Shown: positions 46,801 through 57,400 of the stretch, piece by piece
Layout of the letters: each line of letters begins with the position of its first letter
Numbering within the stretch: position 1 is the first letter of the stretch
Assembly (NCBI GenBank): GCA_916613615.1
Contig: OU744727.1
Location: 3,998,593-4,062,592, forward strand
Direction of reading: 5' to 3'
Origin: Steromphala cineraria
Lineage: Eukaryota; Mollusca; Gastropoda; Trochida; Trochidae
Length of the DNA: 64,000 nt
Translations under genes and position numbers: made by a program
The notes under the pieces: generated by a model
The model's input: only the letters and a program-made list of their open reading frames with translations
Databases searched by the model: none
What the model was told of the DNA's origin: nothing

Positions 46801-49199
46801 TTATGATAACTGCTGTCATGAAAAATGCATACGTGTCACAAATCCTTGTTTCTAAGTCAGTTTATACATGTAGTGCTTTGACTTGAATACCTGTAATATT
46901 TGCATGACATGGCTATTTGCTATGTACTATTTACTTATATATATGCCTCTACTTCATCTGCTTGAATACGAAACAAGAATCTGTGTTCAAACGTCGCATA
47001 CAATGAACTAAGAAGTTGTCATCCATATATTCCTCTGCATTATTGTTATTCCAACTTCATGCTGTCATTGATATTTCCAGCACTGCTATGGGTGTACCGG
47101 GGAAGACTGTCGGCACAATGTTTACACCCCTGACTGTCAATCTAGTGCAGTACCCAACAGAGTCCACCGGAGGTGAGAATTACTGTACATTAAATCCTGA
47201 ATAATAATGTGTTATTACTATCTTATTGATGAAACTTCAAATGAAGAGTGAAGAGTGTAACTACTTTTGCAGGTTGTTTTTCACAAATATCAGAATCATC
47301 CATTATGAAACCTAATTATTAACAGATATTCAGAAGCTCTGATGATTAACAGTAACATGGAGAGAACTAAAAACTAATTTTCTCTAATTTGCTTTAATTT
47401 TCAGTTTAAAAACATAACATTCATAATTAGTAGTTTATTTGCATGTAAATGATTACAAGTTGGGATGGGGATTAAACTTTTGACTTTGAATCGAGCAGTC
47501 TAAGTAAACCTAGCCTCAATAATAGATCTTTCCCTCTGATATTGAGTTTAGCAAAATGTAGTAGCAGGTCAGCAGACCTTTCACCGACCTATGACCCCCA
47601 AACGTTATTTGCGCAAATGCAGACTATTGCGACTTGCTAAGACGATCCTTGATTGGTCAATTCGATAGATCGGCTGACGCGAACCGCTACTACATTCTTG
47701 TATTCTTGTATTGCAGCTAAAGCTTGTAGTTTCCCCCGAAATGTCCACAATATTTCTCCCTGCCATAAAACTTGCATATGTGGGTTGATTCAAAATTTTC
47801 TAAGGCAGTGTTGAAATTGACTCTCCACAAATTACTGTAGATATGTTCTTCTTTCAGTGAATGTTCTACAGAAGGGGAAGACGGTGAACAAGCGTCAAGT
47901 GTCCATGCAGTCAGACTTGGCTCATATAGAGTCTGCTTCTGGCTTGTTGAAGGAAAGATTTGCACTTGTTTTGCAGTACGTGGACGATGTTTTGGTAGGT
48001 GCAAATTGAGATGAGAGGGGGATAGATATGAATTAAATTGATCGTTGTGTTACAATGCTGTGCAGTCAATTTATATACGATTGCATATCTCTAGTGACTA
48101 AGTCAATGCCCAGTAGCTTATTACTTCTTTGACAGGGAGTCATGGTTCTTGAAATTCAACCACTGAGAATTAAGTGATGATTAATGCAGCTTTGGTCGAC
48201 TGTATCATCAACAACTATGAGCCCTGGTGCATTGCTTCAATATTAGGGGTATGGAAGCCAGGCCATGATTAGTGGTTAATAGCTGTCTTCAGGAGATTTC
48301 TGATTGAATTCTTCAGGTGTAGTGTGGTGATTTTTATGCTCATAGTATCTGAGACCAAAATGCAGCAACTGGCCAGTGGTGGAGATAAGTTAGGATAGTT
48401 ACATAAAGAGTTTCACATTCAATCAGTCCGTAATTATTGAACATGTTTTGATTCAGGCGGGTAAGATCCCAGCTGATAGCAAGATTGGCCGCAACATCAT
48501 GCAGATAGTGACCAGCATACCACAAGTGGACCCTGAGGAGTTTGAATCTATGCTGAACTCTAACATGAAGGTATGCTTTCACTAAATCTTTTTACTTATT
48601 ATCAGGGACTGGAAAGGCAAGAGTCACAGGCCATTTTAAACAAATGACAAATTGGCCCTTTAGAATTGGAATTTTTCTATTTATATAAGGGCAATGGCCT
48701 CTGTGAAACATTACTGAAAAGTCAAGAAATGGCCAACAACGTTTTTCCCAGTGTTAAATAACTTTCTAATGCAGTAAAATAGAAATATTGAAACTCAATG
48801 TTATGGTTTATTCTATATTATTAATTTGTTTAGTAACAAAGTAAGGAAGGTCTATCAGTTTCCTTTTAAGTATTTCATTAATACAATGTTTTTGTCTGCT
48901 GTGTCCTTGAAGTTTGATAAGTATCGACAAGGGAAGGTTCTTTACATTAATATTGTTGCTCTCAAGTGTATCAATCCTGGGTTTTCCTATTGTCACTATT
49001 GACAAAATAAGACGTGTAGGAAAGGCTTATTTCATTCACATTCAGCAATGTGTTGTATTTCATTATTTTCATTATTTACTGTCATTTATGAGATGACCCA
49101 CCCTTCTATCTGCAGGACCTTCTGATGGTGATGTACCTTAGCAACCTGACTCAAACACAATTGGCTCTCAACGAGAAGCTCTCCATGCTCTCATCGTAA
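43863..49199 (+). CDS. EIF3F: Eukaryotic translation initiation factor 3 subunit F
   Basis: Eight exons join in frame to 825 nt (274 aa): 43863-43971, 45663-45733, 45919-45998, 46614-46751, 47081-47172, 47858-47994, 48457-48570, 49116-49199. The protein is an MPN-domain subunit of eIF3. Diagnostic blocks are [74 protein letters not shown], and the C-terminal [20 protein letters not shown]. It lacks the long Pro/Ala-rich N-terminus of mammalian eIF3f, as is usual in invertebrates. The MPN region has no HxHP metal motif (GWYSTSSD where active JAMM enzymes have GWYHSHP), so it is expected to be structural. The start codon lies in AAAATGGCG, 1.2 kb from the divergent NFRKB start. Intron 1 holds a TA-flanked inverted-repeat element and intron 5 a small MITE-like repeat. 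Confidence 0.96.
44124..45118. mobile_element. TA-flanked element of about 1 kb in EIF3F intron 1
   Basis: The ends are inverted repeats of about 24 bp: CTGGCGGGGGAACAATTATC (left) and the complement of CTGGCTGGTGAACAATTATC (right), followed inward on both sides by GCC. Each is flanked by TA, the Tc1/mariner-type duplication. Inside, a plus-strand ORF (44891-45073) reads [20 protein letters not shown], which resembles the DUF4817 helix-turn-helix of some mariner-related transposases ('xFPDRxxP'); the rest of a transposase is missing. The G+C-rich patch near 44690-44770 is inside this element. Confidence 0.65.
47555..47696. mobile_element. Small MITE-like repeat, 142 bp, in EIF3F intron 5
   Basis: Inverted ends AATGTAGTAGCAGGT and the complement of AATGTAGTAGCGGTTC. 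The G+C content is higher than in the surrounding intron. No clear target duplication. Confidence 0.5.
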
Positions 49200-49242
49200 C
49201 CATCTAAATTATCTCCCTTGTATCATAGTCAATGTCAAATCA

Positions 49243-49248
49243 AATAAA
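49243..49248 (+). terminator. EIF3F polyadenylation signal
   Basis: AATAAA 44 bases after the EIF3F stop codon, followed by a T/G-rich stretch (GTGTGTTTTGTTAATT) that would suit a downstream element. Confidence 0.7.
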
Positions 49249-49723
49249 GCTCTCTCACTCAATGAGGTGTGTTTTGTTAATTCATCAGTTGAATTCGGTT
49301 CCAATCAAGTGAGAAGTCAGAATCCTGTGAAAGATGATACATGTATAGAGGATCAGTCAGCAGCGCTTATTACCGGTAGTTGATAAATTATTCTGATAAT
49401 TTTGTATTCAAAACAGAGGAGATGTGATTTTTAAAGCAAAAGCTATGGAAGGTGCTTAGTTCATACCAAAAGTTCAAGGTTCCACTCACAAAACAATGGC
49501 GTAATCATTAAAGAACATGATTATCCATACTACTTGACGAAAGCTGACTCAGTGCTTGATGTAATGCAATATTTTCTGACATCCGTTGTGTAAGACCTAG
49601 TGACAAATCTACATGTTTGAGCATTGATGCAGTAAGGTGATGTAAGGAAACCAGAAAAGTTTCATTCTACTTCTATAATGTAAAGCTGTTACCAATACAA
49701 GGGTGTCCAAAAGACATAATAAA
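49249..49723. other. 3' flank of EIF3F, nothing recognised
   Basis: AT-rich sequence with no ORF or repeat structure seen. Confidence 0.4.
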
Positions 49724-51199
49724 ATTAAGCCAGTGGCTCTGTAGCTCATCAGGCTTCATATAAATTTTGCTTTAGGGTGTGGTAAATGTGGTTCCTCCCA
49801 TACTTTGGACCACAAGGTCACAAAGTGTACAATTTGGATTCCTCCTCATCTAACTTAGGAGTTTGCACACAAAGTTTCAGCTTTCTAGGCCTGATGCTTC
49901 TTGAGAAAAAGATGAAATTGGATTAAAAGGGTGTGGCCCCTGAGGCTCTTACTAGGGGCCAAAGGACCACAAAAGCTATAAATCACTAGATTAGCGTTTG
50001 CGGGATACCGCAAAAGCAGAGCAGCCCCGGAACTTGGGGTTTCGCCTTACCCTGTTCCGCCTTTTACAGGCCTCACCAAATTGGGAATTTTCTCGTGACC
50101 TTGACCTTTGACACTCAAGGTCACACAATCAATGAACACATTTCATTGAGTATAACATTACTGTAATGAAATTAAGTGTTAAAAATTAAATTAATCCATT
50201 TTCTCCATATATGTTGACCTTGCTGTGACCTTGACCTTCGACAGTTCGTACCCAAAACTTTTTGAAAATTTTGTACTTCTCAAGAGATAATATATACAAA
50301 ATCTAAACTTCATAGCACAAAAACTTTTCAAGTTATTGTGTTTACAAGGAATTGCAATTACTAATATCTCATGACTTTGACCTTCAAGGTCACACAATAA
50401 TTGAACACTTTTTATTGAGTATAACAATCATGTATTGATTAAAAGTGATCATAGTTAAAATTAAGCATTTTCGCTAAACCATGCTTAAGTCATGACCTTG
50501 CTGTGACCTTGACCTTTGATGGATTGTAGCCAAAACCTTTTCAAAATTTTTTACTTTTCCAAGGATGATATATACCAAGTTAGAGCTTCGTAGCACAAAA
50601 ACTTTTCAAGTTACCGTGTTTACAAGGAATTTTGTAGGGACTTTATAACTCGTGACCTTGACCTTTGAACTTGAAAGTGAACATGTCATAATGATTCCCT
50701 GGAAGTGTTAACATTTAGACATGTTCATGAGTTCTGAAAAGCTAAATGGGATAAAGTTATACCCAAATTTAGTGCATTTTGTAATAACTCATATCTCATG
50801 AAATTGACCTTTGACCTTCAAGGTCACACAATCATTGAACACTTTTTATTGAGTATAACAATCATGTATTGATTAAAAGTGTTCATAGTTAAAATAAAGC
50901 ATTTTCGCTAAAACATGCTTACGTCATGACCTTGCTGTGACCTTGACCTTTGACGGATTGTAGCCAAAACCTTTTCAAAAATTTTTACTTTTCCAAGGAT
51001 GATATATTCCAAGTTAGAGCTTCGTAGCACAAAAAGGAGATGAAAATAGGTGTGGTCCCTCTGGCCCTTAATAAGTGTCAAAGGGCCACCAAAGCTACAA
51101 TTTATAATCCTCACTAGTCAAGGAGTCTGTACACCTTTATAAGCCTTATGGTTCTGGAGAAGAAGTTGAAATTCCACGGACGTAAACTAGATGAGCTAA
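49724..51199 (+). mobile_element. Pearl/Helentron-like element, copy 3, interrupted
   Basis: Left part 49724-49985 starts AAGCCAGTGGCTCTGTAG then CTCATCAGGC and enters the first core unit. Right part 51036-51199 resumes with GGAGATGAAAATAGG, holds one core unit and ends AGATGAGCTAA. The two parts are separated by a reverse-oriented Helitron copy. Only about two core units remain, and the GACG run is nearly gone. Confidence 0.75.
49986..51035 (-). mobile_element. Helitron-like element, copy 3, nested
   Basis: On the minus strand it ends with the TTTGCGG-type hairpin and CTAG (49989-49986), followed by T, as in copies 1 and 2. Its 5' end is truncated at a TTTTTGTGCT block that in copy 1 lies near 6008. 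It lies within pearl-like copy 3 and so is the younger insertion. Confidence 0.75.
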
Positions 51200-51851
51200 A
51201 AATGGACGTCTTTCAGCCATGTCCAATGACTTTTCCTGAACATTTGTCAATAGAAGTTCATTATAAATACATGATTTTCAAGGTTCTTCGAGACCCTTAA
51301 ATAGCAAGAATAACTAAAAAGCATTTAGATGTACATACAGCACACAGCTCATGTCCTAACTTGGGGGAAGAAAGAAATTGTGATAGTCTTACATTTGTTA
51401 ACTAGATGACAATTTTCCTATTACAACAAATGAAATTTGAAAATGCCTGTGTCTTGAAAATACTACATAAAAATCTTCTCAATACAAATAGTAAGACATT
51501 GACTAACTTGCAATGAAGTGGGTTGAGATTGTAAGATGAAGCAAGTTCAATCAGATTTAGACAACTGCTGACAAAAGGTTGCAAAAATATAAAGCAGCTG
51601 TGTATTTCCTGGCTTTCCATATGCAGCAATACAATTGCATGTATAACAGTGCCTCTAAGATAAAACTGAAACATTAGTTCTCTCAGTAACAAAACTGAAG
51701 CGTCCATAAAATACATATGATACACAAATGATTGAGAAGGATGTGATTTTTTCTGTCAATTACAAAGAAATATTTCCTCTTCACATGAAAATAGGAACTT
51801 TCTTGTTTCAAAGGCAGAGTTTATCGTACACCTCATGGTAAGCATATAAAA

Positions 51852-52531
51852 TAGAGCCATGGGCTCGGTAGATCATCAGACTTTTGATGGAAATATGTTT
51901 TTAAGGTTTTGACCCCTGTGACTCCATTTGGGGTCATGGGGTAACCAAATCTAAAATTTAGAATCTACACACAACTTTTCAGCTCTCTAGACCTTTTGGA
52001 ACTGGAGAAGATGAAATTAGGTTTTAAAGGTTTTGCCCCCTGTGACTCCATGAAGGGTCATGCATGGGGTCACAAAACCTATAATTTAGAATCCTTATTG
52101 GCCAAGGAGTCTACACACAACTTTTCAGCTCTCTAGACCGTTTGGAACTGGAGAAGAAGATGAAAATAGGTTTTATAAGTTTTGACCCCTGTGACCCCAT
52201 TTGAAGTCATGGGGTCACCAAACCTAAAATTTAGAATCCTTATTGGCCAAGGAGTCTACACACAACTTTTCAGCTCTCTAGACCGTTTGGAACTGGAGAA
52301 GATGAAAATAGGTTTTAAAAGTTTTGACCCCTGTGACCCCATTTGAGGTCATGGGGTCACAAAATCAACAATCTAGAATCCCATTTTGCCAAGGAGTCTG
52401 CACATCAAATTTCAGTTCTTACAGTCATTGGTTCTGGAGAAGTCGAAAATGTGAAAAGTTTATGGATGGATGGACGCTCGAGGCCATGCCATGCCATGAG
52501 CCCATTGGGTCTTTTAAACCTGATGAGCTAA
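51852..52531 (+). mobile_element. Pearl/Helentron-like element, copy 4 (short)
   Basis: Left end TAGAGCCATGGGCTC then GATCATCAGA; right end CTGATGAGCTAA with a weak hairpin before it. About four tandem units with TTTTGACCCCTGTGAC and GGAACTGGAGAAGATG. The GACG run is reduced to GGATGGATGGACG. Confidence 0.7.
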
Positions 52532-53216
52532 AAATTCAACTTGAGGAAAGAAAACACAATAATGCTCTTATTAATTATATTTTCAAACATACCAAGTGTC
52601 ATTTAGATTACAAAGAATTTCAAGATGTTAAATGTAACCAATGAGTCAATCTTATTAAATATTGGTACTTCATTGTTTCTTCCATTAAGGCTAGGAATAA
52701 AAATGGTTGATGTTGTGAACTTTGCATCATCTATAAGTGCTAAGCAAACAGGTGTCTTGACAAACAATAGTCAATTCTTACCACATCATTAACAAGAAAC
52801 GAGCCAACATAGTTTCATATGTATTTTATTCATTTTGTCTTTTTGTAATAAGGAATGAGCTATGTACAAGTACAAGTGATGTGATGAAGATTGCTCAAGC
52901 CGTGCATGACACTAGATGGATAAAGAGTTACATATGTGACAATTTAGATAGTTCATTGTCAGCAAGTAAAAGTTACGAGAATAAAGTTACAAAAAACTGC
53001 AACAAAATTATATAAACACTTTGGCTAAAATTTAAATTTTCTCTTCTGATCAAAATATATCAGAAGATATTTTTCAACAATGCGAAAAGATAGGATTCAT
53101 TCATAACAATTTGAAAACGCAACATTACAGAAACAATTTTGGGATTTAATTAATCATATTCTTTCTTTCAACATAGACAAATATTTAAACTTTATATGTG
53201 GACATAGATAATGACA
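52532..53216. other. Intergenic, nothing recognised
   Basis: AT-rich DNA between a pearl-like copy and a MITE; no supportable ORF. Confidence 0.4.
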
Positions 53217-53580
53217 TTAAAGGGGCAGTAGCACGTTTTTTGAGAATTTTATATTTTATATTGTTCACTGAAAATTGTAAGTAAATGATAAATGTATTAT
53301 TTTAATAGCGTCAAAAATCTCATAATACAAACCAATCATCCATAGTCAGAGAATGAAATATAAAGATTGACATAAAGTCCATTGGCCGCCATTTTTGTGT
53401 GAACACCTTTTATTAATTTTTACAAGAAAAAGGAATCGCATGGTTTAACTTTACACTTTATATTGGATATATTATTGCGTCGTTTAGTTTGATAACTTTA
53501 CCTTTCAATTGGAATCATTTATTTTCAATTTCCTGACATCAACTTATATTCCCCCTAAAAACGTGCTACTGCCCCTTTAA
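53217..53580 (+). mobile_element. TTAA-flanked MITE, copy 2
   Basis: Same family as 519-883. TTAA occurs at 53217-53220 and 53577-53580; ends are AGGGGCAGTAGCACGTTTTT and its complement. The orientation is opposite to copy 1. Confidence 0.88.
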
Positions 53581-53785
53581 GGTTATGAAGATAAATATAT
53601 TGCAAAACCTTCATTCCTGTTAATGACCGATTCCTGTCACAGATCAAGATTAAGAAGTTTGAAACATATTTCTCTCCATTTTCATCTTATATCATTTGTA
53701 TTATACAAGTTTTCAATAAAATTAAGAAATACATAATTTCCAATTTCAACAATGCTTTTTTATCTTTTTTTATAGTCTTGTTGAC

Positions 53786-54148
53786 TTAAAGGGGCAGTAG
53801 CACGTTTTTTGACAATTTTATAATTTAATATTTTCACTGATAATTGTAAGTTAATGTTATATGTATTATTTTGACAGTGTTAAAAATCTCATTACAAAAG
53901 TCAATCATCCATAGTCAGAGGACAAAGTATGAAGATTTACATAAAATCCATTGGCGGCCATTTTTGTGTGAACACCTTTAATTCATTTTGTTTAATAAAA
54001 GGAATCGCATGTCTAAACTTTACGTTATATATTTGAATTATTACTGCTCCAGTTAGTTTAAATACATTGTCTTTCAGTTGGAACTATTTATTTTCATTTT
54101 TCTGACATCACCTAATATTCCCCCTAAAACGTGCTACTGCCCCTTTAA
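53786..54148 (+). mobile_element. TTAA-flanked MITE, copy 3
   Basis: Same family; TTAA at 53786-53789 and 54145-54148. It lies 205 bp from copy 2 in the same orientation. Its length (363 bp) is within two bases of the other copies. Confidence 0.88.
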
Positions 54149-54437
54149 AGCCTCAGTTTTACGAGTAAATTATTTTTGCACACAATCAAATATTTCATCA
54201 CTTAAATATATTTTTCCCTGATGCTTCCAATAATTTTCAGATTATCGCATAGTTCCCATATGAAATGTAACCCTAAATTGATAAATATTTCCTTGCAAAA
54301 CTGAGACAAATAAGTTAAATTGATTAATGAAACAAGCTCAACTTTATCCTACCTTGCACGCAACAACCAAAACCAAACTCAAGCATCAACAAATAGAAAC
54401 AAGTATGAAAAACAAAAACATTCTACCCTGAACAAAA

Positions 54438-57400
54438 TTAGCTGTTCACAGTATCAATATATTTCTGATCGAAGCGGCTTTTATAGTTCTTGGCCATGTA
54501 GATGAAAAAGGTCAAGGCCTCCTTTTCAACAACTGGAATTGTGCGGAAGTGACGAGCAACCGCCTGAAACACAATCAGAAAATGATATTATTCTCTAAAA
54601 ACCTGAAAAATCATAACAAATATTTGCTCATACTTTTGATAAAAGCAACTCTTATTTATTGCTTGAAAATGGCCAAACTAAAGCAAATAAATTAGACTAT
54701 CCTTTATGTTAATATATAAATGTCTGAATAATTTTTTTAGTTCATTGTAAAAGCATTAAAAAAAATTACATTCTAGTAAAAGAAACTTTTCAGATAAAGG
54801 AATTTCTGAAAAACAATCTCAAAAAGTAAAATGACATAAACTCACGTCAGCTAACTGAGCCTTGTTGAGGCCGGGCCTAGTTGAGATTTTGAAATGTCGT
54901 TTATATCGTCTTAGGGCATTAACTGGCATTTGGAAGAAATCAATCTGAAATAATATAAAATGTAATTATTGCATAAATATATATATTTTCCTTTTTATAA
55001 TGCCAAAACTGGTAAATATGTTTCAACATACAGTTTGGGATCATCAAATAACCTTAAAACAATTTTGGGAAAGAGTTATCTCCCCTAGACTGAAACTTGC
55101 ATTTGAACAACCTTTTCCCACCAGCTGATAGTGAATATTGTTGCTATGAAAAAACTCAATCAATATCTTGGGAACTGTGAAAACCTCTCAAATTCAAGCA
55201 CTGAGTGACTCGTAAATGATTTTCTTCCTATCTTCTTCCTATCGTCAAATACATTATTATGTAGGACATGTGGTTATAACAAGAAATTATCACTTTTTTT
55301 AGCAACATCCTTATGATAAATGTAAGGAAAGTAAGATTTGGTATTTTTCCACTGAAAAAAATAACATGATCTTGGTCAACAGGAGCCATAAATGAATATT
55401 ATGTCAGCTAATTATTTTTGCCAGCTGGATGGTTGAGAGACATGGCAGTTAACAGAATAGCTGTCTGACCAAAATTCATAATGACTTGAAACTTTAAAGG
55501 AAAACCTTGACAATGACTATGTGACGTTTATTCTATATAATGTCACTGGCCGGTTGTCATAAACAATAAAATACAAATTCATTTTCCTTGCGTTAAGTAA
55601 ACAAGCCATAATAAAAACAATAATGGATTCGTAAAATTGTTCAATATTTGTTTTTATGAAAAACAAAGGAAACTAAGATCAAAATTTATCTTTGATCCCA
55701 GTCCATAATGTTTTCTATCGTTTATATAAACAAAGTTTTAACCCTATTGCTGATTTATAAATATATGATATTGGAGAGCTAACCTCTGGTGCATCATCGT
55801 CCCCATCAGGAGATCCCCGATCATCCTCGCTGTCCTTCCGCTTCCTCTTGCTGCGAACACTCTGGATAATGTTCTTGTGGAAGTCACAGATGTAGATGTG
55901 AGACACCTGGGAACAATATATATATTGTTATTTATTACCCATATGGTTGAAAATAAGTAGTGACATATTTTCAATATGAGCACTAGTGCACATATCAATT
56001 TTGCCCGGCAGCCATTGTTAAAGCATGAGTTCCGGTATATTTTTGCCTGTGACGTCATGAAACCATTGTTCGTGACGTCACAGTAGCTGGCTTTTGCAAA
56101 TGAAGCGGCCCGTTTCTTGGATATTTCTAAGAGATTAAAATGGAATAGAATTAGTAATAAAGAAATTATTACCCTTGGAAGTGTGTCATATGACTTTTAC
56201 AAAACTTGTGCTAATTTGTGTATAACGCTCGTTCTCGCTTGGGTAATACCTAAATTAGCTCTCGTTTCGTTAAAGTCATATGACACACTGCCTCGGGTTA
56301 TAATCTCTATATAGAGTTGTGATGAAAAAATAACATTTTGAAATGGCTTTCGAACTCGGTCAAGGGTATCATCAGGTGCATTCAAAAACAAATTTCATTC
56401 ATCTAGGAGTAATAGTTTCTGGGAAAATTTGTCCACATTGTACAGCATATAACTAAATCCATGGAAATGACAAACAATTTGAATTCCAGAAAATTCACCA
56501 TTGGTCCACACTTTAGACAAGTTTATTGTTAGCAAAGTTTGGGCTGATCTACCCCTTTCGATTATTGAGACAACTGACCGTTTGTATAAGCTATTTAAGT
56601 GTCAAAAATACATATCATGAAACAGATATCGTATCACAATACATCAATTATCAGCAATCACAAGTCTCATTGTACAAATATGTTGTCACAACCCTATCCT
56701 CATACAAGTTACAGAAAAAATTAATTTTTGAAACATTGTTAAAAAGTTCGTATGTGGATTTTGGAAACCTGTGTACAGGATCATAAAGGACAAACAACTA
56801 AGAACTTTGTCATTAACCAAAGGGAATCTAAGATACCAGCTAAAAATACCAAGTTCTATGAAAAGAAGAATTTGTCAGATCAATAAACCTGTTCGGCCCA
56901 GCCCTCTGGGTCATCTCACTCTGTTAATTTTTTTGCTATAGAAGAATAGCTAGGAGACATGTTTCCTCCTTCAGCTAGCAGAGAGTCTATGTAAAACTTA
57001 CACTATCATCCCTGGTAAGTTTGAGTTTCCTCTGTTGGACTGTCTTCTGTATGCGCTTGCTGTAGCTTGCGTTCCCTGCCTGCCGCGTACACCGCTCGTT
57101 AGTGTCGATCAGACAACAGATCTGGTCATGTCCTCCCCGACTGTCTTCCTCAGTACTGAACCCGTTAGTGCTGAGGACAACAGAGTCAGTGAGTAAGTGA
57201 GTAATGACGTTTAACGGTACATTGTAATAACACATATATCTCGTGAACTTGACCTTTGACATTCAAGGTAACATAAGCTATGAACACTTTTAATTGAACA
57301 TAACAATGTAATGATAAAAAGTGTTTATAGTTACAAGAAAGTAAACTATGCTTCAGTTGCAACCTTGTTGTGACGTTGACCTTTGATGTATTTAACTTTT

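Noticed and set aside
57002..57262. ATG at 57262 as the SAP30 start
   Set aside because: It would place a decayed Helitron fragment in the protein; a clear acceptor (TGTCCTCAG) separates that sequence from the conserved exon.
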